From Nannochloropsis oceanica (taxonomy: Eukaryota; Sar; Eustigmatophyceae; Eustigmatales; Monodopsidaceae), in NCBI GenBank assembly GCA_004519485.1, contig CP038131.1, positions 1,065,001 through 1,129,000 of the forward strand: a stretch of DNA of 64,000 nt, written 5' to 3'. The notes below the pieces were generated by a model. The model was not told the DNA's origin and did not search any database. It saw only the letters and a program-made list of their open reading frames with translations. This document shows positions 44,273 through 55,248 of the stretch, piece by piece. Positions within the stretch are counted from its first letter, which is position 1; each line of letters opens with the position of its first letter. The translations under genes were made by a program, and so were the position numbers.

Positions 44273-46137
44273 CTAGCGCCGTTTGTAGAGGCAGGGTTTG
44301 GCTTGAAAAGTGAGACCTGATCCTTCACCTCCTCCCTTCCGCCCCCTCTGTCCTCCTCCTCCTCCTCCTCCTCCTCCTCCTCCTCCTCCTCCTCCTCCTC
44401 CTCCTCCTCCTCCTCTTCTTCCTCGGCTCATCTCTTCAAATCCACTCCTCCCTCTTCCTCCACCTCGTTTTCCTCCGTGGTTCCACCTGCAATCTCTTCC
44501 TCCCATCTCCCCCCTCCCCCTTCCTCCCCTTCTTGAACCTTCATCCCCCTTATCTCCTCCCCGCCCTCCTCCTCCGTCCAACCGTCCCCCCCCTCTTCCT
44601 CCCTTCCCTCCTCCCCTCCCTCCTCCGACCCCTCCCTCCCGTGCAGACACAACCAGCGCCGCCTCCTTACCGGCATCCTCCTCCTTTTGGCCTCCCTCCA
44701 CTCCTTTCCCTCCACCACCGACCTTCACAAAATCTAAAGTAAAAAACATTTTATTCTTTCTCTCTAGCTTCTTACACTCCAACCCAAGCCCCTTGCAAGC
44801 CGCCACAAAACCCTCAATCCCTCCCTCCCCCCCTCCTCCTTCCCCTCCCCCTCCCCCTCCTTCGAACCTGCTCCTCACTTCAGCCACCTTGATCGCGCCT
44901 CCGTCCACACACACCCTCACCGCCTCCTTCACATAGTCCATCATATTCGTCCCCATTAACGACAGACAAAAAATAACCCCGTGGACACTTGCATTCCTCA
45001 AAGGCACATGGGCTATGTCACACGCCGTCACCTTCACCCGCTTCTTCCCCTCCTTCCGTCCCTCTTCCCCTTGCTTCCCGGCCGGCACCACGAGGTCAAA
45101 GGAATGCACCGTGTGTGCCGGGCAAGAGGCAGCCAACCTGGCCTCGCCACAGCCAAAATCAGCAAAGGAGTGTGTGCGTGGCTGTTTCCGGACCCAGTCA
45201 ATCATGTCGTCGAGTGGATTCCGGGGCCATTTGAGGGCTTGCTCGCGGTAACCCTTGTGATACTGCAAGGAGGGAGGGAACGGGAGGGAGAGAGAGATGG
45301 AGGGAAGGAGGGATGAGGATACTAGGAAAACAAATTTCGATGATATATGGTAATGAGCAAATCAGCGAGAGAATACGAAAGGATGGGATAAGGTTTTATA
45401 TATTTCTGTACATGAGCACATTAACGTACCGCTTCGAAAAGCTCAGGCTCCTGCTTGAAGGTGTTGAGGGCGTGATTCCCCTCGGACGTATACAGCATCT
45501 CATTTATGTCTCGGAATCGTGCCCCTTCCAACCGAGCCTTCATCTTGGCTTGCAATGCGCTCAGGGGCCGACCCGACGAAGGGGATGAAATGATGGGTGG
45601 GAATGAGGTGGCAGTGTTGGCGGGCAGATTGGCCGATTTAAGCTGCGACGGGGCCTTGTGAGGGAGGGAAGGGTGGAAGGCAAGCACGGCGGGGGGGGAC
45701 GCTGCTCCCATCTTCTTATCCTTTGTTCGCTTCTTCTTATGCTGCTGCTGTCTTGAGGATGGCGAGGCAAATGCGGTCGACGACGTGTTGGTCGCAGGAT
45801 CAGCACCTGATTTGAGGGAGGCGCTGATGGCGGCGGCCAAGGACGTCAAGGAGGTGGAGGAGGTTGTCGGAGACACTCTGCTACTGCTGCTGCTGCTGCT
45901 GCTGTCCATGGCCTCTCCAGTCGTCATTTGCTTCTTCTTGTTCTTGTGTCCACCATGCTTCCATTTCTGGGCCTGGGCGTGCGCCACTTTTGTCGTTGCG
46001 GCTGTGGGATTGATAGTGGTGGCCTGTCCGATTGTACCTGGTGGACGGATGACGCTGCCCTTTAATTCTTTGCCTGATCCGGTCACAGCCCCAGCCGGAG
46101 CTGCAGCAGCCGAGGGGCGCTTCCTCTTGTAGCTCAT
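44273..46137 (-). CDS. RRP8: rRNA-processing methyltransferase RRP8 with C-terminal Gly/Arg-rich extension, 2 exons
   Basis: Exons 46137-45430 and 45262-44273 (phase 0 join LFEA-YHKGYREQ) give 565 aa. RRP8 is the nucleolar enzyme that methylates adenine N1 in large-subunit rRNA (yeast m1A645). Exon 1 is a Lys/Ala/Ser-rich nucleolar-type tail (MSYKRKRPSAAAAPAGAVTG) ending in the conserved LQAKMKARLEGARFRDINEM segment. Exon 2 carries the methyltransferase domain: WPRNPLDDMIDWV, motif I FADFGCGEARLA (about residue 269), TACDIAHVPL and VIFCLSLMGTN. After DFVKVGG the family normally ends, but here about 150 residues follow, very rich in Gly and Arg, including an about 20-residue Gly run. Such RGG-like tails usually bind RNA (inference). 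The two genes flanking it are divergent (PEX6) and convergent (methyltransferase). Confidence 0.9.
44351..44414. repeat. CTC trinucleotide tract encoding poly-Gly in RRP8
   Basis: About 63 bp of CTC repeat, read on the minus strand as GGA/GAG-frame codons that give a long Gly run in the C-terminal tail. Confidence 0.92.
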
Positions 46138-46411
46138 GGTCTGCTGGTTGTATGAGTAAGCGTGGATGAGGATAATTCGTTAACGCGGGGGCACAGTTTG
46201 GATAGTTGGAGGACGCGTGATAAGCAGCAAGTAAATCGCCAAGAAGCAGCCTAGAGCAACATCATCGTCTTAAACCGTCACTCCATTGCACACACACACC
46301 CCATGCACAGCTGCACGTATGAAACGCCACGACAGGAGCAGGGTCTTCCCATCGTCGTGCATACTGTAAAAGCTGCCTTTCCTCAACCATCCTTTACAAC
46401 CAGGAGCAGTC

Positions 46412-46781
46412 ATGCCGCCGCCTCCGCCCTCGCCAGCTTCCAACTCCAGGCCAGGCAGTGCATGCGAAGGGGCCTTGCCTCAGCTCAGCATCTTCACTTC
46501 GTCCTTCGCCTCCTCCTCGTATTCCAACGGCATGGCACCGTCCTCATGCACAGCGTCTAAATCCCCCTTGCACCGGGTCCACCACCCTTCCCATTTCCTC
46601 GGCACCAGCAGGTCGTTGTCCGCCATTACCACTACCATCAAGAGCAGCATCACCGGTAGCAACCATAATAACCCTTCCATTTTCCTCGCCAAGTTGTTGC
46701 CCCGCCCCTTGCTCAAACCTCCCTTGGCACCCAGTGACACCTTGCCCCTCGCTCCCTCCCCCCACGCCATCGACGGAAACC

Positions 46782-46850
<69 letters not shown>

Positions 46851-49800
46851 CTCCAGCAGTGGTTGTAGCGGGGCTGCGAGATCCTATGACAGAGGTTGCA
46901 ATTCAGGCACGAGCACTAGCGCAGCTTGGGATGGTGAGTGGGACGTGGGCCGTGTTGACCGTTGTAAATAGAGGAAGAGGAGGGGGAGGAGGGGTGGTAC
47001 GAGGAGGAGCTGCTGGTGGTGCAGGGAAGGTGTGTCGGTTGATGGCCATGGACGATGACATGGCTTTGGTTGCATCATTGCAGGCGCTAAAAGATGAGGA
47101 AGAAGAGGAAGAAGCAGCAGCCGCGGCAGCAGCCGGAGCAGGAGCACAAGGAGAAGACGAAGATGAGGCGGAAGAATCTGACAGTGCCGGAGACAGTCAG
47201 GAAGGATCAAAGCATGATGGTCGACAAGGAGAAGGAGAAGAGGAGGACCTACCCAGCATCTTTATCCCTCCACTTCTGCTCTTCAATTTTGCCGGCAGCC
47301 TCTCTCCATGCCACGTCCAGATCACCCGCTACACCTCTCCCGCCTCCCCCTCCTCCACCGCCTCTTCTTCCTCCATCCCCCCCCCCCCCTCTCCACCCCT
47401 GGCCGCCGAAGCCACCATCGCTTGTGTCAAGGCTCCGCTCTCCACCGGCCATGAAGATTATGCAAGCGCAATCGCCCACTACTTCACATCCCCTCGTGTC
47501 CTGTCCTTAGGAGACCTCATTGCCGTGCCCGTCCCTCTCAAGCTCGTAGGCGAGGACGGGAGGGAGGAAGGGGTAACGGTAACAGCCGCTGCTACTGGGG
47601 CGGATGCTGCTGCTGCTGCTGCAGAGGAAAATGGAGGGAAAGTCCTTCCATCCTCGCCCTCCCTCCAAACTGCAGCAGGTGCTACTGCTGCTGCTCCTCC
47701 GACGCATGGCCCCCCTCCCTCCCTCCCTCAATGGCAGCAGCCGCCAAAAGATAGCAGAGGACGACTACAGCTTATGCTTGACATGGTTATGAGAATGGAG
47801 GGGGAGGAGGACGAGGAGGATCAGGGCCAGGAAGGGAGGGAGGAAAGCCCTGGGGTCCAGAATCGAATGTCCGAACTCGTCTTCTTCCAGGTGCAACACC
47901 TGACAGCGACGAGTGGGCAAATTGATGAAGAGGGACATAGCAGCGGTAGTAACAGTAGCAGCAGTAACAGGAATAAAAGAGTGGCAGCCGCAGCAGCAGC
48001 AGTCATGGTGGTGAGCAAGGGCCACACTACTTTGATGCAAAAGGGAGGTGGCGTCCACTCGCCCATTCCGAACCCAGACATCTGCCACGCCTTTCAATGC
48101 CTCTGCCTTGATCTCTCCCTGCTCTCCCTCCCTCCCTCCCTCTCCCTCGAGCCCATCGCCTCCACGAAGAAGGAGGAGAGCAACGGCCAACCTCCGCGAC
48201 AGGGACAGCAGCAACAGCAGCAGCAACAACTCCCACCTCAACTCCGGCTGCTTCCTCCTCCACCCCGCCTGCCTCCCCACTCCTCTTCCCTTTCCACCCT
48301 CCTCGCCCTCCTCCGCCCCCTCATCACTTCCCCCCACCCTTCCTTCCCTCCTTCCCTCCTCACCCGGGTCGCCCTTCTCGTCCATGGCCCAAGGGGGCTG
48401 GGGAAAAGAGGGCTAGTGCGCGCTGCGGCCCATGCCGCAGGTTGTCACCTCCATGAAGTCCGTCTACGTACCTTGATGCGACGAGGGAAGGAGGGAGGGG
48501 GGGGGTGGCGGGTGGCAATGAGAGCAGTGGTGGAGGAAGCCTTGGAGGCAGCGCCGTGCGTGTTGCACTTGGTCGATGTGAAGGCGGCTTACAATCTGTC
48601 GACACGAAGACAGGGAGGAGGGGGAGGGGGAGGGGCGGGGGTGTCTGAGGGGGAGGAGATGATGGCGGCAGCGGTCAGGGCATGTGTGGACGAAGTGAGC
48701 GAGGTGAGGATGAAAGGAGGGTGGGGAGGGAGGGAGGGAGGGAGGGAGGGAGGGAGGGAAGGGGGTGAGCAGCAACAGCACCAGCACCACCAGTACCCGG
48801 TGATTGTAATCGGGTCATGCGATTCGGTGGAGGATCTAGCAGAGCCCATTCGTCGATGTTTCTCGTACGAGCTAGCCTTACCCCTACCTGACGACGCTCG
48901 TCGAAGTCAGATCCTTCGCCACACCCTCCGACGGCTCTCTTGCACCTTTTCCCCTTCCTCCTCTTCCTCCTCTTCCTCCCTCCCCTCCCACCTCTTCCGC
49001 CTTGCCCCTCCCTTGGACCTGCCCTACCTCATCCGAAGCACCGCCGGGCGAACACCCGCAGAGATTATCTCTCTTCTCGAACATGCCACCCAACAAGCCC
49101 TCCTCCGCCCTCCCGCCCTCCCCATTGACGTCACACAAGCCGACATTTCAACGGCCGAGAAGGCGTTGACCGCCATCCTTCCCTCCGTCCTTGGTGCCGC
49201 TCCTCCCAAGATACCCTCAGTATACTGGTCGGATATTGGCGGTCTCGCCAACGTCCGGGATGAGATTCTCGACGTGATTGAACTGCCGCTCAAACATCCG
49301 GGTACGTTGGACGGCTTGATTTCCTCCCTCCGTCCCTGCCTGCTTGCCTGCCTCCCTCTTCCCCACCCTCTTTTCATCCTTCCCTCCTCTCGCCCTCTCT
49401 CCCTCATTCCATCCCTCCCTCCCTCCCGTGCTCCTCTCTTTCGTCCTCCCTACAATCTTAATCCCTCTCTCACCACTCCTTTCCTCCCTCCCTCTCTCCC
49501 TCAGAAATCTTCGCCACGGGCGTCAAACGCCGCGCAGGGATCTTGCTCTACGGCCCGCCGGGGACAGGGAAGACACTTCTAGCCAAGGCAGTGGCCACCG
49601 AATGCGGCCTTGCCTTTCTATCAGTCAAAGGCCCGGAGCTCTTAGACATGTACATTGGAGAGAGCGAGCGTAATGTCCGGGCGGTTTTCGCCCAAGCCCG
49701 AGCGGCTGCCCCTTCCGTGTTATTTTTTGATGAGCTCGATTCGCTAGCACCTCAGAGGGGGAGGGGGAGTGACAGTGGAGGGGTGATGGACAGAGTAGTG

Positions 49801-50622
49801 TCACAGCTCTTGGTCGAGCTCGATGGTGTGTCCACGGGCGGGGGGGAGGAAGGGAGGGAAGGGAGGAGGAAGGACGTGTTTGTGATCGGCGCGACGAACC
49901 GTCCCGATCTTCTCGACGCCTCCTTATTGAGACCCGGGAGATTCGACCGACTGCTGTACCTGGGGAACTCTCAAGACCCCGCCAATCGCCTCTCCATCAT
50001 GCAAGCCAGCACGCGCAAGTTCCGCCTTGCCCCCGACGTGGACCTGAGCGAGGTGGTGGCCCACGTACCGGCTACATGCACGGGCGCGGATTTCTCGGCG
50101 GTGGCGGCACAGGCACTCATGCGCGCCTTGAAGCGGAGGGTGGCAGAACTGGAGGAAGAGCTGGGAGTCTTGAACGAGGAAGAGGGGGAGGGAGGGAAGG
50201 ACGAAGGCGTGTTGTCGTTGAGGACATTTTTGGGCCAGCTGGCTCCTGAGGAGTTGGAGGCCAGGGTGAAGCAGGAGGACTTTCTGGCAGCAGCAGAAGC
50301 AGTGAATCCCTCGGTGACTCACGAAGAGTTGCAGCATTACGAGAAGCTGCGGGCACAATTCAGCAGTCACCACGTGGCGGGCCCTTCCTGCCTTCCCTCG
50401 TCCTTGCCCGTGGGAAGCAAAGGTGCTGGTGGTGGTCTTGGTCATGATGCTGCTGCTGCTGGGGCTGCTGCTGGGGCTGCTGGTGCTGGCACTGATGGGC
50501 AGGTAATGCCTCTCGGGTTGGGAGGAGGTTTGACAAAGGGGGTGCTGGAGAGGCCAAAGGGGAAGATTGGAGAGAGAGATGGTGGTGTAGAAAGAGCCAC
50601 GGAGAATGGAGAAAGAAGATGA
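46412..50622 (+). CDS. PEX6: Peroxisome biogenesis AAA ATPase PEX6-like, 2 exons
   Basis: Exons 46412-49301 and 49505-50622 (split G/AA) give 1335 aa. The protein belongs to the type II AAA ATPases; with PEX1 it extracts ubiquitinated PEX5 receptor from the peroxisome membrane. The first two thirds are divergent and full of low-complexity inserts, including 22 serines from a CAG repeat. A degenerate first ATPase domain has [20 protein letters not shown], where Arg replaces the Walker A Thr/Ser, and no clear Walker B. The second ATPase domain is complete: [20 protein letters not shown], Walker [34 protein letters not shown], Walker [16 protein letters not shown], and the arginine region [20 protein letters not shown]. 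An inactive D1 plus active D2 is typical of PEX6. The gene starts 275 bp from the divergent RRP8 gene. Confidence 0.88.
46783..46850 (+). repeat. CAG/AGC trinucleotide repeat encoding poly-Ser in PEX6
   Basis: About 22 uninterrupted AGC units, read in the serine frame. This is the longest pure CAG-type run in the window. Confidence 0.97.
48704..48793 (+). other. Candidate exitron (in-frame intron-like segment) inside PEX6 exon 1
   Basis: The segment starts GTGAGG after GAG, is filled by a GGGA tract and ends CACCAG before TACCCG. It is 90 nt long (divisible by three), without stops. Removing it would join CVDEVSE to YPVIVIGSC, which is closer to the expected ATPase fold. The 3' end lacks a pyrimidine tract, so it may simply be a translated insertion. 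Confidence 0.4.
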
Positions 50623-51133
50623 GGATAAGGAGAGGGAGGAGGGGGAGGAGGAAGCGGGGAGAATGGAGAAGGAGGAAAAGGAGAGGGACGAGGAGGAGGA
50701 GGAGGAGGAGGAGGAGGAGGGGGGGAGTCAAAGCAGGGGTGGGGATAGGCGTGATGCCTCCAGCGGTGGAAGAGGATTAGCTCAATGTGTGATCATGATG
50801 ACCATGATGATGACTACGAGGTGAGAATCAAGGGGGGGACCAAAGAACAAACTCTTAAAGTAAAGAATGAGAATAAGGCAGGCAATACACCATGGTGTTG
50901 ATACTGTGGGATGAGCATGAACATCTTCAGTCGTTCGTTCCTCAAGGTGTTTCAAACTTGACTACTCTCCAATTCTATGTGTGTCTGTTTCTCTTTTTCT
51001 CTCCTTTCTGTAGTTGGTGTTGATGCCTCATGCACATACCCCATAAATTAAACTCATTCGATATCTCTTGTTGCCACTCGTCTTTACATCCACCTTCTCA
51101 CAAAGAGAGTCCCTCCCTTCCTGACTCCCTCCT
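50623..51133. other. Convergent intergenic region between PEX6 and the hydratase gene
   Basis: About 510 bp. The first 110 bp are almost purely purine (GAG/GGA runs to about 50726), continuing the composition of the PEX6 3' end. The remainder shows no gene. Confidence 0.55.
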
Positions 51134-52078
51134 TCACCTCCCATTATACACCGGCTTCCTCTTCTCTTTGAACGCTCTCAATCCCTCTATCCTATCCTCC
51201 GTTGGAATCACCGTTGCATAGCACTCCCTCTCCAGCTCCAACCCCGTCCTCAAGTCAACCTGCATTCCCTCCCTAACTGCCTTCTTAGCCGCCCTCACAG
51301 CCACCGGCCCATTCGATGCCATCTCCCTACAAATCCTCCCCACCTCCTCTCCCCCCCCCCTTCCGTCCCCCTCCATCAGCACATTTACTAACCCTACCCT
51401 CCATGCCTCTCGTGCCCCTATCCTAACTGCCCTGAATATGAGCTCCTTGGCCTTCGCCTCCCCTACCACCCGTGGTAGCCTCTGCGTCCCCCCCGCTCCG
51501 GGAATGATCGCCAAGCTCGTCTCCGTCAGTCCCATCTGTGCCTTTGGTCCCGCCACACGCAAATCGCACGCCAGGGCCAGTTCTAATCCCCCGCCAAACG
51601 TAGCCCCCTCAATCACAGCCACAGTCGGTATTGGTAGATTCTCCACCCCATCCATCAACGCCCGCAAGCTCGAGACAAATGATGACACCTCAGTAACCGA
51701 CATACTGGTCCGTTCTTTTAAATCGGCCCCCGCGCAAAACGCGGAGGTGGGCGAGGTGCTTTTTATGACGACAACACGAGCAGTGCTATCCTGCCCAAGG
51801 GAGGCGATGGCTTCATGAAGCTCCGAGACCAGCGACTTGTTCAGCGCATTCCGAGCCTCGGGCCGGTTCAGAGCCAGCTCAACAATAACGCCGTCCTTGT
51901 GCTCGATGGCAGGGAATCCGTCGAGGGTGTGACGGGTGATAAGGAGGGGAGAGGATTGAGGAGGAGGAGGGGGGGAGGAGGTCGACTTGGAGGAGCTGGT
52001 GCGAAAGCGAGGAGACAGGAATGCGGACGGAAGAAGCTGAGAGCTGGGATAACAGGCGATCGTGATGGCGCGGAACAT
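51134..52078 (-). CDS. Enoyl-CoA hydratase family, methylglutaconyl-CoA hydratase (AUH)-like
   Basis: Single exon, 314 aa from the ATG at 52078. An upstream in-frame ATG at 52231 exists, but MFRAITIACYPSSQLLPSAF is a better mitochondrial presequence. The crotonase fold shows LALNRPEARNALNKSLVSEL near the start and the oxyanion segment SAFCAGADLKERTSM. The two catalytic-site glutamates lie in GATFGGGLELALACDLRVA and GLTETSLAIIPGAGGTQRL. The C-terminus MASNGPVAVRAAKKAVREGM matches AUH-type enzymes, which act in leucine breakdown in mitochondria. A general enoyl-CoA hydratase role cannot be excluded. It is divergent from the NEK-like gene, 515 bp away. Confidence 0.9.
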   Translation of the reverse strand: MFRAITIACYPSSQLLPSAFLSPRFRTSSSKSTSSPPPPPQSSPLLITRHTLDGFPAIEHKDGVIVELALNRPEARNALNKSLVSELHEAIASLGQDSTARVVVIKSTSPTSAFCAGADLKERTSMSVTEVSSFVSSLRALMDGVENLPIPTVAVIEGATFGGGLELALACDLRVAGPKAQMGLTETSLAIIPGAGGTQRLPRVVGEAKAKELIFRAVRIGAREAWRVGLVNVLMEGDGRGGGEEVGRICREMASNGPVAVRAAKKAVREGMQVDLRTGLELERECYATVIPTEDRIEGLRAFKEKRKPVYNGR

Positions 52079-52593
52079 GCTCGACTCGAGAAGGCTGTGG
52101 ATGTGATTGTGTTGTGAGTGGGATACATAAATTGCTTCATGCACAGAACAAAAAACGTCGCTGTTGCCGTCCGAATCGCCCAGCGTTCTTCTTTTCGCGA
52201 TTGCACCAGCACTTGAGGTGGCAGCGCTCACCCTGGCCTCTACACCACGCTACCACCTGTGCAGCGGTGATCAAGCCGCCAGGAACCAATATCCGTTGCT
52301 GTGATTGTCTGTGGTCGCGGCTCACGAGTTTCTTGTCTCTGTCCGACAGCACAACATCCTCCTCTCTACTTTGGTCGCGCACTCTTTTGGCCACACCCTT
52401 CACATCCCCCATCCCCCTACACCTACACAGGACCGCTGCCGACTGTCAGGGATATTTTTGGATGCGCGGCAATGAGTTCATAGCCCTAGCTTTGTAGAAG
52501 AGAAACACAGCACGCCGCCTTGCTTGTTTCTCTACAAGACAAAGCGCCGCGGCAGCACTGTCAGCAGAGGCAGCACCACTAGAACTGGAAGAG
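52079..52593. promoter_or_regulatory. Divergent intergenic region (hydratase / NEK-like gene)
   Basis: About 515 bp with both promoters and 5' leaders. No element is recognised. Confidence 0.45.
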
Positions 52594-55248
52594 ATGGACC
52601 AGTACGAATTGCTAAAGCCAATTGCCAAGGGCAAATATACAGTGGTCTACCAAGCCCGGCGCCGGGTCGACAATTCCCCTGGTAAGTCTTCGAGAAGGGA
52701 GGAAAGAGGGAGGGATGGAGCGAGAGACATGAAAGAGATGTCATCTAGCTTACATTCAAAGCTATTCATTCATTTTCTTGCCCTTTCACCCCTCTCATTA
52801 ATTTCTCTCTTATTATTTATCGTTCATTTTCTTCCACTCCTCCTCGCCTCCTCCCTCCCCTCTCCCCCCCACTCTCAATACGACCCATCTACAGTGGCGC
52901 TCAAAAAAATCTCCCTCGCCCTGCTCGGCTCCAAAGCCCGTGATAAATGCCTTCGAGAAGCCCGTCTCATCCAGAGCCATTCTTCATCCCACCCCAATCT
53001 CCTCTCCTATCTCGACACATTTTTCGTCGGGACCGGCGGGAGGGAGAATGAGGAGGGAGGGAGAGATGGAGGGAAGGAGAGAGGGCGCGCCTTGGTCATT
53101 GTGACTGAGTGGGCGGCCGCGGGTGATTTAGCCAGGCAAATTCGGAAGGCAAAGGCGAGGAGGGAGGGAGGGAGGGAGGGAGAGGGGTTGGTGGAGAGGT
53201 TGATTTGGAAGTGGTTTGGGCAGGTGTGTGACGCGGTGGAGCACTTGCACGGACATGCCAAAATATTGCACAGGAATTTAAACCCCAGTAACGTCTTTTT
53301 GAATCTGCAAGGGGTTGTTAAAGTAGGAGGGGTAGGATTGTCGGCATTGCTTGCCGCTGGGTGTGGAATGGAGGAGAGCGGGAGGGAGGAGGGGAAGGAG
53401 GGCGTTCGACCCGTGCATTTGCCGCCGGAGGTGCTGAAGGGGGATGGGGCGGGATGGAAGAGCGATGTGTGGGGGCTGGGATGTTTGTTGTACCAGATGG
53501 CTTCACTGGACGCGCCTTTCTATGATGTGATAGGGGAAGGGAGGGAGGAGCGGAGGGAGGGAGTGGTGGGGAGGATGGGAAGGGCAGAGTATGCGCCGCT
53601 GGGGGGGTGCTATTCGGAGGAGTTGAAGGAGCTGGTGCGGGCGATGCTGAGCTCTAACCCCTGCAGAAGACCGGATGTGGCCACAGTGAGGAGGATCGCG
53701 CAGCAAATGCTGCAGCAACAGTTACAGCTGGGGAAGGGGGGAAAGGGGAGGGGGGGAGGGAGGAGAAGGGAAGGGAAGCAGGAAGGACGGGACGGGTCGA
53801 CGGTTTCATCGCTCTTGTCGGAGGGGGTGGGTGGGGAAGAGAATGCGATAGACGAGAAATGGGGCGGAAATCCGAGGCCGCCGTCGCCATCTTCTCCACG
53901 AAGACGACGGATGGCGCGACGGCAGTGGGCGGAGGGGGAAGGGAAGGGAGGGAGGGAGGGAGGGAAGGAGGGAGGGAGGGAAGAGACGAATGTTGACGCG
54001 CCACCTCTTTCCTCATCCCTACGGCGTGATTCCCCCTTGTCGAGGCGAAGGAGGGACGGGAGGGTTTCCTCTTCCCCTCCCCCCTCAGCTTTGCGTGCAT
54101 CTTCTTCGCGGATGGTCATGATCGGGTTGGAGGAAGAGAGTGAGGGAGGGAGGGAGGGCGGACGGGAGAGGAGGCAGGGATATAATGCGTCCTTGGATGG
54201 TGGGATGGAAGGTTTGTCTCTCTATGAGCAGCAAAAGCAGCAGCAGCAAAAGCAGCAGCAGCAGCAGCAGCATCAGCAGCATCAGCGTCACCACCACTAC
54301 CCTCACCCTCAGGACCAAGATCAAGGAGATGAACGACCAGCGACAGCAGCAGCAGCCGCAGCGGCAGCAGAAGCAGTAGCAAGCACTCGCCGAGCCATCA
54401 TCCACCTCCAGCGTCGCATCCACGCGAAGCAACAGCGGGTTGCCGTCAAACAATCCCTCCTTCACGACCTCGACGCTGCCCTCTTCGGTCTCCATCAACG
54501 GGCCTCCGCAGCAGCAGTAGAAGGGGGGATGGTGGGGGCAAGGAAGGAAAGAAGGGTCCTCGGGCTGGTGGAGGTGCAGGAGGCCGTCTTGCAGTTGAAG
54601 GAGGAGAACAAGACCATGTGTGTGAAGGAGGGATTGCTCTGGAGTATGGTTCAGCGAGGGCGGCTGAAAAAGGCAGAGGAGGAGAGGAGGAAGCGAAGAA
54701 GGAAGAGGTGGGAACAGCAGCAGCAGCGTAGGAAGGGAGTGGGAGGGATGACAGCGGCGGTGATGATCTGGCGGAAAGGGGGCTTGAGGAAGGAGGGAAG
54801 GAGAAAAAGAGAAGGAGGAAGAGTAGGAGGAGGGGGGGGAGGAGAAGGAGGGGGGATCAACGGGGGGGGGGACGAGGAATGTGAGGGTTTTGGTGGTAGG
54901 GGAGGAAGCGGTGGTGGCAGTAGTGGCCTGGAGGAGGAGGAGGAGGAGGGGAGGGGGGCGGAAGGGTACAGAAATATTGGTGCATCTGCAGCAGTTGTGA
55001 TAGATGAAAGAGGGAGAAAGGAGGCTCAATTGGTTGCCTCGTCCACAGGTCACTACCATGATCCTACCCACTCGCCTTCTTCCTCTGCCTTCTTCCCTGC
55101 ATACGGCGATTATCCGCCAGCACCTTCCGCCTCGTTCTCTTCCTCGGCCTCGCGTCAGCAGTACGGTCTGCAGCAGCAGCATCAGCACTACCACCAATGC
55201 TACCAGGGACGGCTACAGCAGCAGCACCATTACCACGAGCACCATTAA
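52594..55248 (+). CDS. NEK-like protein kinase fold lacking catalytic aspartates (predicted pseudokinase), 2 exons
   Basis: Exons 52594-52681 and 52895-55248 (split G/TG) give 813 aa. The kinase-like domain starts MDQYELLKPIAKGKYTVVYQ and resembles the NEK6/7 group. The ATP-anchoring lysine (VALKKI) and the helix-C glutamate (CLREARLIQ) are present. The catalytic loop reads HRNLNPSNVF instead of HRD, with Asn for Asp (codon at 53275-53277). The metal-binding DLG/DFG reads GGVG, with Gly for Asp (codon at 53329-53331). The first loop glycine is also lost (AKGKY). HLPPEVL and SDVWGLGCLLYQMASLDAPF mark the C-lobe. The long C-terminal half is low complexity with Gln/His and Gly/Arg/Glu runs and a coiled-coil stretch. 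Kinase activity is unlikely; scaffolding or allosteric roles are plausible. The intron is 213 nt and stop-free, so its retention would keep the frame. Confidence 0.82.
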   Translation: MDQYELLKPIAKGKYTVVYQARRRVDNSPGKSSRREERGRDGARDMKEMSSSLHSKLFIHFLALSPLSLISLLLFIVHFLPLLLASSLPSPPHSQYDPSTVALKKISLALLGSKARDKCLREARLIQSHSSSHPNLLSYLDTFFVGTGGRENEEGGRDGGKERGRALVIVTEWAAAGDLARQIRKAKARREGGREGEGLVERLIWKWFGQVCDAVEHLHGHAKILHRNLNPSNVFLNLQGVVKVGGVGLSALLAAGCGMEESGREEGKEGVRPVHLPPEVLKGDGAGWKSDVWGLGCLLYQMASLDAPFYDVIGEGREERREGVVGRMGRAEYAPLGGCYSEELKELVRAMLSSNPCRRPDVATVRRIAQQMLQQQLQLGKGGKGRGGGRRREGKQEGRDGSTVSSLLSEGVGGEENAIDEKWGGNPRPPSPSSPRRRRMARRQWAEGEGKGGREGGKEGGREETNVDAPPLSSSLRRDSPLSRRRRDGRVSSSPPPSALRASSSRMVMIGLEEESEGGREGGRERRQGYNASLDGGMEGLSLYEQQKQQQQKQQQQQQHQQHQRHHHYPHPQDQDQGDERPATAAAAAAAAEAVASTRRAIIHLQRRIHAKQQRVAVKQSLLHDLDAALFGLHQRASAAAVEGGMVGARKERRVLGLVEVQEAVLQLKEENKTMCVKEGLLWSMVQRGRLKKAEEERRKRRRKRWEQQQQRRKGVGGMTAAVMIWRKGGLRKEGRRKREGGRVGGGGGGEGGGINGGGDEECEGFGGRGGSGGGSSGLEEEEEEGRGAEGYRNIGASAAVVIDERGRKEAQLVASSTGHYHDPTHSPSSSAFFPAYGDYPPAPSASFSSSASRQQYGLQQQHQHYHQCYQGRLQQQHHYHEHH

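Noticed and set aside
44310-44936. Pro-rich plus-strand frame opposite RRP8
   Set aside because: It arises from the CTC repeats on the antisense of a clearly conserved methyltransferase exon.
54085-55197. 370-aa minus-strand frame opposite the NEK-like gene
   Set aside because: It is Leu/Pro low complexity generated by antisense reading of Gln/Glu-rich codons and has no conserved motif.
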